64,000 nt of DNA, taken from Azorinus chamasolen (taxonomy: Eukaryota; Mollusca; Bivalvia; Cardiida; Solecurtidae). The notes under the pieces were generated by a model. The model searched no databases. It was given only the letters and a program-made list of their open reading frames with translations, and had not been told where the DNA came from. The stretch's first letter is position 1. Every line of letters starts with the position of its first letter. Of this stretch, positions 42,955-54,475 are shown piece after piece. The translations under genes and the position numbers were made by a program. The stretch covers positions 24,975,869 through 25,039,868 of the forward strand of contig OY755242.1 in the NCBI GenBank assembly GCA_963576725.1, written 5' to 3'.

Positions 42955-43215
42955 TGTTGGCATTTGCAAACAGTGCCGACACTGACCAGAGGATTCCTCT
43001 ATGATCCGTCTGGGTCCATGCTTATAAAGCTTTTAGTTGAGTCGGAGTTTTGTTCTCAAACTTTTAATTGGTCAGATTTGAGTTCTCAAGCTTTTGATTG
43101 GTCAGATTTGAGCCAAAGGCTCAAATGTGACCAATCAAAAACTTGAGAACGAACTCAGACTCGGCTAAAAGTTTTATAAGCATGGACCCTGATCAGGACA
43201 TGCACGGTTTGTCAT
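42955..43215. mobile_element. M3 hairpin carrying an H2 element
   Basis: GCAAACAGTGCCGACAC and TCCTCTATGATCCGTC on the left; GATCAGGACATGCACGG TTTG on the right. H2 (43012-43189) sits inside the right arm. Confidence 0.65.
43012..43189. mobile_element. H2 element, 178 bp
   Basis: Ends GGGTCCATGCTTATAAAGC and TTTATAAGCATGGACCC. The left half holds a 30-bp unit twice (GTTCTCAAGCTTTTGATTGG is part of it); the right half has it once, inverted. Centre GAGCCAAAGGCTC. Confidence 0.85.
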
Positions 43216-43469
43216 CATAACCCTCTTGCAAAATCAAATGACGGGTTATTCCCCGTTGATATTTAACATTCAAAGTTTTAATCTTTGCCGTTCTATGAAG
43301 TGTGTCAACTATATGTACGACCTTATCTACCGATTCCATTCTCATCGAAGTTCTCCTTCATATATCATCAGGGATTCAGTCTGGGTCTTGATGAGAGGAC
43401 GAGATACTATGAGTACCATCTGTATTCTAACATAACATATCGTTGAAAGAGAATTACCCGTTAGCTGGT

Positions 43470-43675
43470 AGAGGTGACATATTTGCAAATAGTAGGAGCC
43501 GTCTGATCAGGGTCTGCGCTGTTTGCTTATGAAATGATATACATGTATTAGATGTATATATGATTTTACAGTTTCTGTCACAGCCAACATTCATGTCTTA
43601 TATGTATTTATATTATTTTGTAAAAGTCATCTTATAAATATCCATGATGTCATTAATTATGAATGATATCTTAAT
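43470..43675. mobile_element. M2 half copy
   Basis: GCAAATAGTAGGAGCCGTC: the left arm is joined directly to the right one at the apex. Then CAGGGTCTGCGCTGTTTGC and the M2 flank to ATCCATGATGTCATTAAT. Confidence 0.6.
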
Positions 43676-44218
43676 GCAGACTGTGTTGACTAATAAGACG
43701 CCTTAAATTGCCAAAGTATGTTTGTGTGTAGGTTTTGCTAAACATTAATATAGTTTACAATCATCATACCGAACTACACGTGATTTAATAACATCACACA
43801 CACCACTAAAATGTACTAAAAGTGTTGAGGCATAGCTTACAAGTACAGGCATTTATGTTTGTTTGAAAAAAAAACCATATATATTATTATGGCTTATTTA
43901 CAACGTTTAAAACTTTTGTCAAAGTTTCTAGACTATAAATCAAAACAAATCATCCTTTCGTTAATTATATAATATTTACTTCTTAACTAAGAGCCTGTTT
44001 TAGGTTTTGGGCTATACGTCACAGACATTGATTAAAAATAATTATCTGTAATATGATTTCTGCAAATCAACACCGCCTGGAGAGTTTGTTAAAGCAACTG
44101 TTACTTGGTTTACCTGTTATGACAATTATTATTGATATTTGCTGTGGGAACATATTGCAAGCATGACTTGTGTAATGTGACACCAGCAAACCTGTGCAAC
44201 AGGACCGATCGAAAGTAT
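43676..44218. other. No recognised content
   Basis: AT-rich. No open frame with a domain and no hairpin core. Confidence 0.35.
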
Positions 44219-44433
44219 TTAACCCCTTTAAAGCTGACTTTTTAAATGGGCTATTTCAAACGTCAAATAAGTCACGCTTACAGTGAATACTCTTGAATTT
44301 GGTTTAAAGACAAGTGTAACATGACAAACAGTGCAGACCCAGATGAGAGGACTCGTCTAAGAGCCCTCTCATCTGCATGTACACTGTTTGCAAAGACATT
44401 AGTGACTCCTTTTCCGCACAGACAGGGTTCAGC
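44219..44433. mobile_element. M3 MITE, most complete copy
   Basis: TTAACCCCTTTAAAGCTG at the left; GACAAACAGTGCAGACCCAG pairs with GTACACTGTTTGC around GACTCGTCTAAGAGCCC. Right end CACAGACAGGGTTCA. Confidence 0.72.
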
Positions 44434-44729
44434 ATAAACGTTCATATTGCGTCACATAAAGTTTGTGGTCTTTTCTTGCCTCAAAGCCGAATTATTCTAT
44501 TCTCAACAAAGGTGCTTTATCACTAATTAGAGTTTGTAGACATATTGGTTTATTCAAATCAGATTTCATATTAAAAGTGTGTACGCTCATACAACACACC
44601 TAAGCAGTCTGATTAGTGACATTTGTACACGATGCTGAATTACGCTTTCAGAATAAAGAATCGTGGACGAGACATCTTAGTATTTCCAAGTATTTAGTTG
44701 ACAGAAATATTGAGAGAAAAAAATATTGA

Positions 44730-44746
44730 TATATATATATATATAC
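44730..44746. repeat. Short (AT)n run
   Basis: TATATATATATATATAC following an AAAAAATATTG stretch. Confidence 0.7.
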
Positions 44747-45054
44747 AATATTACACATGTATATCTCATCTTTAACCTTTTAAAGTACTGAAGTACGTTA
44801 TGGTATTTCATAAAAGCAATGTAGATCCCAGTAGGAGGAATCTTGACCAGGAGTTTTCTCTGTTTGGTATCCATGAAACTCCTTTATATATTTTCATATT
44901 GAACGGTCATCATTGACTGGCTATTCAGCATTCAAAGGGTTAATTAATGTGGAAAGACAAAGTATGTTTTTGTCTGAAGGCGAACAAGTAACGAAACTGT
45001 GCTCAATACTACCTTTATTCTTTCTCGGACACTGGCGAATCCGTGATTGCCTTC

Positions 45055-45217
45055 GCAAACAGTTTGGATCCAGATGAGATACCGAGACACCCGGCGTCTC
45101 ATCAGAATCCAAACTGTTTGTTGCTATGTTTATGTTCTTTGGAAAAATGAAATGGTATAAAATCAAACAATGAAACTTGTAGCAAACGACAGCAATAGTA
45201 CCTGACAGTGAAAGGGT
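45055..45217. mobile_element. M5 MITE
   Basis: GCAAACAGTTTGGATCCAG pairs with CAGAATCCAAACTGTTTG around GATACCGAGACACCCGG. Right flank TTGTAGCAAACGACAGC and end GTGAAAGGGTTA. The same subfamily flank recurs at 60180-60330. Confidence 0.75.
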
Positions 45218-45329
45218 TAGACACTGTCAACTGTCGCCAAGTATGACAAAGTACCCCGCTATACCATAAAGCTTGGAAACCACCTGTGTACGGACAGGAT
45301 AAGTTAACGTACGATACCACAAACGCACA

Positions 45330-45785
45330 GTGCCTTACTTTCGTAAAGTGTCATTAACGTACATTGTAATGAACACATCATTCACGTTCAGTTTCATCAA
45401 CGTACTGTGTCATTAACGTGTCATCAACGAGCAGTATCATTAACGAATAGTGTCATTAACATAGCGTGTCATTAACGTGCCATATATGTGCAGTGTGAAT
45501 AACGTACAGTCATTAATGTGCCACAAACGTGCAGTGTATTTAACGTACAGTGTCATTAAGGTGCTATTAACGTGCAGTGTCCATAATGTACACGGTTATA
45601 AACGTGTCATTAACGAAACGTGTCATTAACGTACTGTGCCATTATTATGTCATTAACGTGAACTGTCATTAACATTAAATATCATTAACGTGCCATCAAC
45701 ATGCAGTGTCAGTATTGTTTAAAACGTGCCATAAACGTATATATAGTGTCATAAACGTACAGAATCATTAACGAGTAATTATCCA
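45330..45785. repeat. Degenerate tandem array built on CATTAACGTG
   Basis: Dozens of variants of GTGTCATTAACGTG and CATTAACGTACAGTG at irregular 12-25 bp spacing. No long identical units, so the array looks old. Confidence 0.75.
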
Positions 45786-46164
45786 CCGAGAGCATAGTTA
45801 CACTTATATTCATGATATCGTCCATGTACATACTTGCACACATATATATTAACATTATAGACACACTATTACACAATGACAACGCTACATATATTAAAAT
45901 GAAGGTAAACCCTTTCCAATCCAGCCATTCAAAAAGTTTCTATGTTTGTGTTTACATGCAAGACAAGTGGAAACTAAGTGCAGCATGGAAATAATGCAGA
46001 ATGATCCCGGTGGATGATGAATTTGGCAAAAACTTACTTTTAAAGACTTAATGCATATTAATTATAAGGTCTCTGAAAACATATATAACACATTTGGGAC
46101 TCCGATATGCAACAAATATTCCAAGTGATCATTTTCAGGAGCTGAAACAAGAGCGTACGGTTAC

Positions 46165-46390
46165 CCCTTTCCGGTTATATGTATCCTATACCTAATGAAC
46201 ATTCCTGTAAGATATAACGACGCTATGAATATTAATTGGATGTGCACAAGATTAAGTGATCATGGCAAGAACTACAGAATCAGATATATATTATTCAATA
46301 AGAAAACAGAACATAACCTTATCAGACAACTCCTACATATTTGCAAATGCGTAAGAATGCGTAGATATTATGTTAAACCTTTTTGCCATG
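46165..46390. mobile_element. M2 MITE lacking most of one hairpin arm
   Basis: ACCCCTTTCCGGTTATATG, GTAAGATATAACGACGC, AACTACAGAATCAGATATA, then CAGACAACTCCTACATATTTGC and the outer end with GTTAAACC. Confidence 0.55.
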
Positions 46391-46469
46391 AATAAGTCCT
46401 AGGCGGCATTGTGGTGTACTTCAAACATTAGAGGGGACGTTTTCTTCTAATTGCTTTATAAAGATAAAC

Positions 46470-46515
46470 GGAATGTCAAACTCGACGTCTCATCTGGATC
46501 CAAACTGTTTACAAA
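46470..46515. mobile_element. M5 half hairpin
   Basis: CGACGTCTCATCTGGATCC then AAACTGTTTAC. Confidence 0.45.
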
Positions 46516-46854
46516 TGATATCATAGACCCGTCTGTATGGCAATGAAGTGGTTTAGGTTCAGTGGTGTATTTTTGTTATATTGGAGGCCTAAAACACACG
46601 GCATTAATTTACAGTTCAATTTGAAATTGCTCTTTAACTCATTTATGCCTAATGTCCCTAAAAAAGGATGTGTTGAAACAGTAGCCTCTGGCCAGGGTCA
46701 GTGCCATTTACTGGACACATTATTTTTCCATGGGTGTTATCGGTAATAGCATTATTGCTGAAACACTCATACAAATGAAAACTATATTGATTCATGATAC
46801 TTATTTGGGCAAGTGCATTTAGAAATGGAGACTTAAAGGGGTTACATTAAAATA

Positions 46855-47250
46855 CAGTGGAACCTTTCTGAACAGGACTTTTAGCAAATACTAATTTAGA
46901 TCGTTTTAGCCAGGTGGCTGCTTAATGCAGAGTGAATGTCACGCAGGGCGCTCCTTTGGGAACTTTCATCCTGCATTAGCTGCCGCCTGTCTTTAGCCTT
47001 TTAATGGGGGAAACCGAGTAATTGGAGTTATTTCTAAACAACGTAGATCTAAATGGGAGAGCTCCTAGAGGAGCCCTCTCATCAGGGTCTGCACTGTTTG
47101 TCATCTTACAAATCTCTGAATAGTCACGATGAGTTTGAGCTGTTTTAATTTTGGAATAGTCCATTTGAAAAGTCAGCGTTTAATAGATGTTTAAAGATCG
47201 ACACTGATACCTTTTATCTCGAACGTCCGGTTTAGACAGGGTGTACAGTA
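46855..47250. mobile_element. T4-like MITE interrupted by M3
   Basis: CAGTGGAACCTTTCTGAAC at the left and GTCCGGTTTAGACAGGGTG at the right. Inner arms GCAGAGTGAATGTCACGC and CATCCTGCATTAGCTG. M3 occupies about 47022-47190. Confidence 0.65.
47022..47190. mobile_element. M3 MITE nested in a T4-like element
   Basis: AACAACGTAGATCTAAATGG ... CATCAGGGTCTGCACTGTTTG with apex GCTCCTAGAGGAGC at 47061-47074. Edges approximate. Confidence 0.6.
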
Positions 47251-47737
47251 TTATTGTGAAAAACGAAAATTAATTGAATTCAAACACGTTACCGAGAGAA
47301 CTCTATAAAACCTGTGTTCGGATATCTCGGTTTAGAATTTACTAAGATTTTATTATCGTAACATGTGCTTAAATACAGAAGGGGTTTACGAAAAGTCTCG
47401 TTAAACTCGCTGTTCGTGCGATAAAATGACAGATAAGAAAGAAAGAAATAACACCATAAAGAGCATACATCTCCGATATATCACGTTGTAGATTTAGCAA
47501 ACCTTTATGATTCTATTTACTTCTGTGAACTCCTAAATGGGGCATAAACAATCTGTGAATATCTAGGGACTGCTATGTTTGCTGAACCAACAGGTACATG
47601 TAATATCAAAAGTTTGAAATGACGTCTCAATATAAATAAAAATGAATGGTTCCCAAATTCGAAATGGATGAATTTATCATAGAGCTTGTGACAGTAAAGG
47701 GGTTACATCATGAACAAGTACTTACGCGTGTTTACCT
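47251..47737. other. No recognised content
   Basis: AT-rich, no open frame with a domain. Confidence 0.35.
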
Positions 47738-47987
47738 TTAACCTTTTCCCTCATGTAAACGTGTTTTCAGGCATTTGCAAACAGAGTAGACCCAGATCAG
47801 ACGGCTCCTATAGGAGCCGTCTGATCAGGGTCTGCTCTGTTTGCTAATATAATTTGATAGATCTGTTTCTGTACCTTCTAAAATGTATACAATATTCCAC
47901 CTTCCATATTTCAGTATAACTATTTTGGCCATGAATATTCAGTAGATATTGGGATTTGAAATAAACTGGAAACAGGGAACGGGTTAA
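47738..47987. mobile_element. M1 MITE, reference copy
   Basis: TTAACCTTTTCCCTCATG to ACAGGGAACGGGTTAA, 250 bp. Palindrome 47777-47844 with GGCTCCTATAGGAGCC at 47803-47818. Arms differ only at GTAGACC/GCAGACC and CCCAGAT/CCCTGAT. Outer flank GTTTCTGTACCTTCTAAAATG and CCATGAATATTCAG. Confidence 0.93.
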
Positions 47988-48114
47988 ACATTATCCCGCT
48001 ATCTGGGACCACATTTGCAATACATTTTTGTTTGAAAATAGCTACATCTATAAAGCTAATGTTATTTTGTTCTACATAACCGACTCTAAATAAAGCTTCT
48101 TGTATCTTGTATCT

Positions 48115-48150
48115 AGCTTGGATCCAGATGAGACGCCGAGTAATTCTGGA
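48115..48150. mobile_element. M5 half hairpin
   Basis: AGCTTGGATCCAGATGAGAC and GCCGAGTAATTC; the partner arm is absent. Confidence 0.45.
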
Positions 48151-48299
48151 TGAACAACAACAAAGAGAAACTTTTTAAAAAGGCTAACACGGAATAGTCT
48201 GTAGGATGGTGAATCTTAAACATTTGAACCCTGAATTTTCAAAAGGACTATAACCAAAATTAGAACAGGTCTAGCTAGAGAGAATATTCGGGGAGTTCT

Positions 48300-48420
48300 T
48301 TTTAAGGAACTTGTAACATAATAAACAGTGCAAACCCTGAGGACAGGACTCTCATCTAGGTCTAACTGTTTTCAAAGGGCATTGGTGACTCGTGTCCCGC
48401 ACTGGATTGGTTAAAAAATA
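48300..48420. mobile_element. M3 hairpin remnant
   Basis: ATAAACAGTGCAAACCCTG ... TCATCTAGGTCTAACTG, apex deleted, right flank GCATTGGTGACTCGTGTCC. Confidence 0.5.
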
Positions 48421-48511
48421 TAAAAAAACCCAGCTTAGTTAGAAATTAAATGCCAATCGTAGTTAAGAAGCGCTCATGTGTGTTTAGGAATTCGAATTAA
48501 ACATAAATGTT

Positions 48512-48765
48512 TTAACCCTTCGCTTGCTGTTCACGTCAATATACCTACCTGTAAATAGTGAAGACCCAGATGAGACAGCTCCTGCAGGAGCTGTCTCATC
48601 AGGGTCTGCACTATTTACAAGTTGATTGTGCAACCAGTGCACTCCACAGCAGTGATTGCACAGCGAAATATGTGTACACAGTGAAGATAATTATATGTCA
48701 TTATAAAACAAGTCTTGGGTAAAGAAGGAGATGCGTATTTTAAAATTCAGCAAGCGAAGGGTTAA
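48512..48765 (+). mobile_element. M4 MITE
   Basis: TTAACCCTTCGCTTGCTG to AGCAAGCGAAGGGTTAA, 254 bp. Perfect terminal match over 17 bp; hairpin as in the other M4 copies. Confidence 0.92.
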
Positions 48766-48831
48766 TACATGTATGTCTCCGCTACCTGAGAACTAAGAGA
48801 CATTGGTGAATCAATGCGCTTCATATCGATA

Positions 48832-49021
48832 CAGTAGAACCTGTGTCAAGCGACCATCTAGGAACGGTCTAATTATGGATCTATAAGGCAGATGGTAGCT
48901 TAATACAAGTCAAACGTAAAGCAGAAGCTCCTATAGGAACTTTCGGTATTACTTTTTACCTGCATTAAACAACCTCGTGTGTTTTAAGACTCTTATATTC
49001 AATAAATGAACAGGTTCTACT
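48832..49021. mobile_element. T4 MITE
   Basis: TA then CAGTAGAACCTGTGTCAAGC, right end AACAGGTTCTACTATA. Arms TAGCTTAATACAAGTC / TTTACCTGCATTAAAC, apex AGCTCCTATAGGAAC. Confidence 0.75.
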
Positions 49022-49526
49022 ATATCTCTGTTTGAGATTATTCATGGTTTTGATCCAATGTAAGGAAACTTCGCATTGGCTAAGGTTTTATATGCACTTC
49101 ATAAAACATGTAAAAGTTCTGCTATAAAAAAGAAACATTGTAAATGTCAAGCAGATGATCATTTTGCATTTACATTGTCACAGTGAGGTTGTTTTTATTT
49201 CACCTTTATATTGCCGTGTTTCAAACATCATAATTTTGCTGACATGTACAACCGCATTCCAGTAATATCTCATGTTTACATCATGTTTCACTAGATCCAA
49301 AACATGATTGTATTGAAAAACATATTTTGACCATTGCAAACGTGATTGGAATCACATATCCGTAAACAGCCAGAGGAAAGAATAATGCTTGAAGCAGAAT
49401 TTTGACACTTTCAATTCTCTAATAACGGATTCATTTTGTTATATTAATAATTGAAAGACGTTTTGATCAAGATCATGTGTCAGTCAGTTATCGTCTCATC
49501 TGGATCTGGACTGTTTGACATTCTGC
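49022..49526. other. No recognised content; partial M5 trace at 49455-49520
   Basis: GACGTTTTGATCAAGATC then GTCTCATCTGGATCTGGAC and TGTTTGACATTC resemble an eroded M5 hairpin. Confidence 0.35.
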
Positions 49527-49745
49527 TTAATCTATTCCCCCATACTGATGACTTTTGACGACTCTGTAAAGGTCACTTTGTGAAACAATTGTGATAAATA
49601 CAGCATATTTGCTCCTATAGCAGTAAATGCTCTATTTATCACGATGGTTTCAAACAACAAATCCTTTTCTTTAGTTAATGCTCCTTTTCGGTAGATTTAT
49701 TCAAAGAGGTTGTATCTAAAAATAGTCTATGAGGAAATGGGTTAA
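49527..49745. mobile_element. M6 MITE
   Basis: TTAATCTATTCCCCCATAC to ATGAGGAAATGGGTTAA, 219 bp. Apex GCTCCTATAGCAG eroded by one base. Confidence 0.85.
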
Positions 49746-49794
49746 GTTTAGTATACGAAGGTTATTTGTTTGTGCTGAGTACATTTGTACTCAG

Positions 49795-49975
49795 TTAACC
49801 CCTTTCCTGATATAAATGCCTTTCTCCATAGTTTGTAAACAGAGTAGACCCAGACGGACGGTTCCTGCTTATGGATTCATATAAACCTGATTATATATGC
49901 CAGATTAAAAATTATTCTAATTAATATTCGCAAAGTTATGAGTCCTCTTTAAATAATCAGCAGGTAAAGGGTTAA
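49795..49975. mobile_element. M2 MITE, internally deleted
   Basis: TTAACCCCTTTCCTGATATA to GCAGGTAAAGGGTTAA. The hairpin jumps from ACGGTTCCTG to CTTATGGATTC, so one arm is gone. Confidence 0.75.
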
Positions 49976-50207
49976 CGCTTTGCTTCACATAAACGACTTT
50001 TCACGCATTTGCAAACAGAGTAGACCCAGATCCGAGAGCTCCTGTAGGAGCCGTCTGACCAGGATCTGCTCTGTTTGAAAGAGCTGTTCCTTTACTTTCT
50101 AAATTGTCTACAGTGTTCCATCTTCTATATTTTATTAAAACTAATTTGCCCATGAATATTCAGTAGGTATTATAAATTGGATTAGATATAGGACAGGGAA
50201 AGGGTAA
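49972..50207. mobile_element. M1 MITE sharing its TTAA with the M2 on its left
   Basis: TTAACGCTTTGCTTCACATA to ACAGGGAAAGGGTAAA. Hairpin GCAAACAGAGTAGACCCAG ... AGGATCTGCTCTGTTTG, apex AGCTCCTGTAGGAGCC. Confidence 0.8.
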
Positions 50208-50259
50208 AAGACTTGCTTGGATTGTATTTTAAAATACAATATACAATGCATCGGCGCCA

Positions 50260-50375
50260 ATGTCGCCTGTTGGCACCATTGAAAACAGTGCAGTCCCAGG
50301 TCAGATGTCGCCTGTTGGCACCATTGAAAACAGTGCAGTCCCAGGTCCCTGATCTGGGACTACACTGTTTTCTGT
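50260..50375. repeat. M3-type hairpin with a 45-bp arm duplication
   Basis: Units 50260-50304 and 50305-50349 (CGCCTGTTGGCACCATTG, AAAACAGTGCAGTCCCAGG) are identical except at the junction end. They are followed by the single opposite arm GATCTGGGACTACACTG TTTTC. Confidence 0.8.
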
Positions 50376-50504
50376 ATTATTTTAGCCCAAGCATACAGGT
50401 TTTTAAAAACAAATGTTTTACTAATATGCCTTTATTATTTGGTTTAGAATTATATTTAATATGAAATTATTATTGCAGACGACACTTTTAAATTTGGCGC
50501 CAAA

Positions 50505-50590
50505 AGAGTTAAAACAGTTTCGATCCTCATAAGATGTCCAAATACTCGGTGTGTCAACAGGATCCACACTGTTTGCGATAGTGACAGTAA
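50505..50590. mobile_element. M5 hairpin remnant
   Basis: AAAACAGTTTCGATCCTC ... TGTCAACAGGATCCACACTG around AAATACTCGGTG. Confidence 0.5.
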
Positions 50591-51044
50591 ATTGACATGT
50601 AGCAAGCTTAAGGTGAAGAGAGAAGAGTAAATACAGACCACACTAATATATCAAAATGTTATTACCTGTTTTACACCTGAACTATCAAACAGAAAAGATA
50701 AAAGGCTTAAGCTTTTAAAAAACGAAGACCCAAATAAACTACAAAGATAATTTGACATATTTGATCGATTATTGAAATTTTTGAAGTCTAAATTGTTTCA
50801 ACATAACGCAATTTTCATTCTTTTAATGTATCGTAGATTTTTTTCCGAATCACTTAACAAAGGATTTTACAATTACTCTTAAATGTTGAAATGATAATAA
50901 CAATAAATTCTTTTAATTTGAACGAAATCGGTATTAGTGGAAATTTGACAAAAAAAGGTGAAGTTCTGATTTACATAAAATATCAGACTTGTAACACCTG
51001 CACATGAATATTTTGAAGTTGTTAATTTCTAATACCCAGGCCTG
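50591..51044. other. No recognised content
   Basis: Very AT-rich, no open frame with a domain. Confidence 0.35.
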
Positions 51045-51279
51045 TAGATTTTTCATCCGTTACACTAAAATTATTTTACAAGATATCATGACATTAATAT
51101 CAATTAGGTGAATATTTATAGCGGCATATGGACATAGTTTTGGGGCAAACTCAGATCTATATTATTTCATAATCAAACAGAGTAGACCCTGATCAGACGG
51201 CTCTTATAGAAACCGTCTGATCTGGATCTAATTTGTTTGAAAATACGTTAACAGGCGTATCTATGGAGTAAAGAGTTAA
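51045..51279. mobile_element. M2 MITE
   Basis: Hairpin 51174-51240: CAAACAGAGTAGACCCTG ... CTGGATCTAATTTGTTTG around GGCTCTTATAGAAACC. Right end CTATGGAGTAAAGAGTTAA. Confidence 0.72.
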
Positions 51280-51679
51280 TTTGTCCGGCTGATGATACGG
51301 TTATTAATTCTAGCTGAAATAATTTTTCATACGGCGGATCGTTATCATTCAGCCTAAAAGTAATATTTCAAATATTTAAAACTTTCCCAGTCTTAAATTT
51401 ACGACAATTATTTTAAATGTAAAATATTTACAAATTTTAAATATCCTAAATGAGATAGAAATGTCGTTCAAATCTATATTGCTTATCAATGCCATGCATT
51501 GGCCTATATTGCATGGTGTTCTTTAGAATTGATACAGGCACACCGGGTGGACACAGACCAGGGGACTGTGGAGAAGGGGAGGGACTGTTGTAAGGCGATA
51601 ACAAATTTCATGTAGCATCAACCTTCAAATGAAAATGAAATACATTAAAAATTCACCAAACTACCAGCCTAATTGAATG

Positions 51680-51905
51680 GCTATTTGGTGCGTTTGCAAA
51701 CAGAGCTGACCCAGATTAGACGGCTCCCAGTAAGAGCCGCGTAAACAGGGTGTACTCTGTTTGCTTATGGAATTATACGGATTTGATTCTAACATTATGC
51801 CGTAGAGAGAACATGTGTTCTTATATACTTATACAATTGTAACTAATAAATAATCATGATGTCATCCATCCTTCTTTGAATGCATATTCATATGGTAAAT
51901 TGTGA
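51680..51905. mobile_element. M2 MITE, degenerate ends
   Basis: GCAAACAGAGCTGACCCAG ... GGTGTACTCTGTTTGC around GGCTCCCAGTAAGAGCC, then ATAATCATGATGTCATCC and the ATTCATATGG flank. Confidence 0.6.
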
Positions 51906-52129
51906 AATTGATTCACCCTAGACCCTGACTTTGGCCATATGAGAACACTTGGATATTGTGATATTCTCTATCAGCCTCAAGCAAAAAAGACAGATGCACT
52001 AACAATAAGGATGACAGAACAAGTTTGATGACAAAGTAGAGGATAGGGTAAGAACATTTGTTAGTATGTCACTCCTGCTTGGGTCAGGTACATTTATATC
52101 AACACACCGGGACATGTATAACTATATAT

Positions 52130-52300
52130 GGTACTGTGAAACCTGCCTACAGGGAAATGTCGTATTCTTGATAAGTTAGACTGGCGGTAGCTTTATGCAG
52201 GAGCGTTCTGCATTACTTTCGGCTTACATTAAGCAACCATCTGCTCTTATAGACCCCATACATATTTAATATATGGTCTCTATAGGCTTTACTGTATAAA
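52130..52300. mobile_element. T4-like MITE
   Basis: TACTGTGAAACCTGCCTAC at the left, GGCTTTACTGTA at the right. Inner GGCGGTAGCTTTATGCAGG and ACATTAAGCAACC around GAGCGTTCTGC. Confidence 0.55.
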
Positions 52301-52646
52301 GCGAGATAATTAATTGTATTCATCTTAAATATTGCACACATAATATTTACCGTTTCTGCCATTTCGAAAAGCCGAACAATCAAATTTGGAACCAGTGTGA
52401 TATGAGACGGATATATGTGCAAATAATATAGACCCTGATGAAACGGCCAAAGAGTCTACATATTCCGACTACTTAGGATAATTAAACAATACGGACATAA
52501 GCCTGCTAATGATATAACCATCAAAACACCGAACATCTTTACAAAAACGTCCCATCCAGTTTTGGGTTGTCTTGTATTATAAAAAACCATACGTCATCCA
52601 CAATGCACAGAGTGGCAGTGTTTGCTGTGGATTCAAACTAGTTATA

Positions 52647-52850
52647 TAGTAAAACCTCTCTATAACGACCACTTAATTGTGTTAATTAGTTGGTATTTTG
52701 GGAAGGTGGTTGCTTAAAGCAAGGTGAAAGTTAAACAGAACGCTCCTATAGCAGCGCTCTGTTTTACTTTAACCTTGCTTTAAGCTTCCACCTGCCTTTA
52801 ACACAAAATATTTGATGTAAATTAGTGGCCGTTATAGAGATGTTTTACTG
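52647..52850. mobile_element. T1 MITE
   Basis: TAGTAAAACCTCTCTATAAC to AGAGATGTTTTACTG, TA flanks, 204 bp. Apex CGCTCCTATAGCAGCG with one mismatch. Confidence 0.88.
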
Positions 52851-53407
52851 TATATTCTGAAACTAGGAGATCCTTCGAAAGCAAAAGCAGCAATGCGAAA
52901 AGAGAAAATTGCAAACTCGGTTTTATTGAGTCTGTTTATGAGTAGAAATTAAAAGTGCAACAATACTCAAGCCCCCTAGCACCGGCTTAAGCAGTATTCA
53001 ATTTTCAAAACTAATAACACCAAAACTAATGACCCCGAAGGACCAGAAAATATAACAACACCTAGAATGTCAAAATTATTGCTAGTTATGCATACAGCTT
53101 TTCGTAAAAATTGAAAAAAGTTTATTTAATTCACATTTTGCATGTAAGGCTAATTGTTGTGTTGAAAAACTGGTGAAAGAAATAAATGAAAAATAGAACA
53201 GAACATTACCGAGGATAGATAAACGAAGTGGAAAGACTATGTAATATCGGATGTATAACTAACTCTTCCTTACGAAATGTCAAATATCTACCTAGTCTTC
53301 TACTCGTGAATATGTGAACGTACTCAGATAACCTTAGATTTGCTGAGCAATATTCTAGTTTAAAGCATGTGTTTTCACCATTTCGTTTCAGGACAACGAT
53401 CGGAATA
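52851..53407. other. No recognised content
   Basis: AT-rich. The open frame at 53206-53502 overlaps an M3-like repeat and has no domain. Confidence 0.35.
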
Positions 53408-53530
53408 TTAACCCATTTGTTCCCACGATCCCATATATGGGACATATGCAAACGGTGTAGACTCTGATCAGAGTTTACACTGTTTGCTGATAGAAATTTC
53501 AATATAAAACAAAACGAAATTGAAAATTTA
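53408..53530. mobile_element. Short M3-like element
   Basis: TTAACCCATTTGTTCCCACG at the left with the small palindrome GATCCCATATATGGGAC. Then GCAAACGGTGTAGACTC and GAGTTTACACTGTTTGC, joined without the usual apex. Confidence 0.55.
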
Positions 53531-53599
53531 GGCCAGGCACACCTTAGATAAAAAATGGACTAATCCAATATATAAACATGGAAGAATCCAATGGACGCA

Positions 53600-53715
53600 A
53601 ATTGGTTAAATAGTTTGTAACCTGATGAGATACGGAGTAAGGCTGTGTCTCATGTGGATGCGGATTGTTTGTAAATGGAACCACTTATTCACCGCGACAT
53701 GTTGAAGGTTAAACA
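53600..53715. mobile_element. M5 hairpin remnant
   Basis: AAATAGTTTGTAACCTGATG ... TGTCTCATGTGGATGCGG TTGTTTG around ATACGGAGTAAGGC. Right end TGAAGGTTAA. Confidence 0.5.
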
Positions 53716-53947
53716 TAAGGATTACTATTCTAGAGGAGAAGACATAGTCCAAATTTAGAACTTTACACAAGATTTAAGTAGGAAGAGATAACATATCAAG
53801 CGCACTTAAGAGTGTTTGATTAAACGACAAATGCAGGCAAACGTGTTTAGCTTCAGTAGTCTTTTAACAGCGAAGAATATACATGCATTCTTATAGTCCT
53901 GAGCAACAGATAAATATCGTACTCAAAATAATAATAAAATCGCCCCT

Positions 53948-54043
53948 TCTCCACCAAACCCTATGCTGTGACCACTCTTAAAATCGTCCATTCGGGACGA
54001 TTCTAAAGAGTAGTCACAAGATAGGGTTCGGTGGAGAAATAAA
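53948..54043. mobile_element. H1 hairpin
   Basis: TTCTCCACCAAACCCTATGC pairs with TAGGGTTCGGTGGAGAA around TCGTCCATTCGGGACGA. Confidence 0.8.
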
Positions 54044-54267
54044 GAACTTATTCTTGAAAATATTATGATGTACGCATCTTATTTGGATCTCATTATATAC
54101 ATGTACCATCTTAAATATTTTTGAAATGCACCTTAACGTCCTCATTCCCTCTTTCTCCATTACTCACTCTCTCCGTCTGACTTTTTGCCTATATCTCTAT
54201 CTTTGTCTCCCATTCTTTCTTAGCCGATGATCCGCTTTTTATATAAAGTCTTTTTATACTTTAAAAC

Positions 54268-54475
54268 ATACTCTCTCTCTCTTTTTTTCTCTCTCTCTCT
54301 CATCCTATTTCTCTTTCTCTCGTTCTAATTCTCTCTCTCTTTCTCTCCTGTCTCTTTGTCTCTGCTGTCTGTCTGTGTCTCTGTCTGTCTCTGTCTGTCT
54401 GTCCCTGTCTGTGTCTGTCTGTCTCTTTCTCTTTCTGTCTCTCTCTCCCTCTGTCTCTCCCCCCCTCTCTCTCAG
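54268..54475. repeat. CT/GTCT-rich low-complexity tract
   Basis: Runs of CTCTCTCTCT alternate with TGTCTGTCTGTGTCTC and CCCTGTCTGTGTC. Long open frames here encode only Ser/Leu/Cys/Val repeats and are artefacts. Confidence 0.92.
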
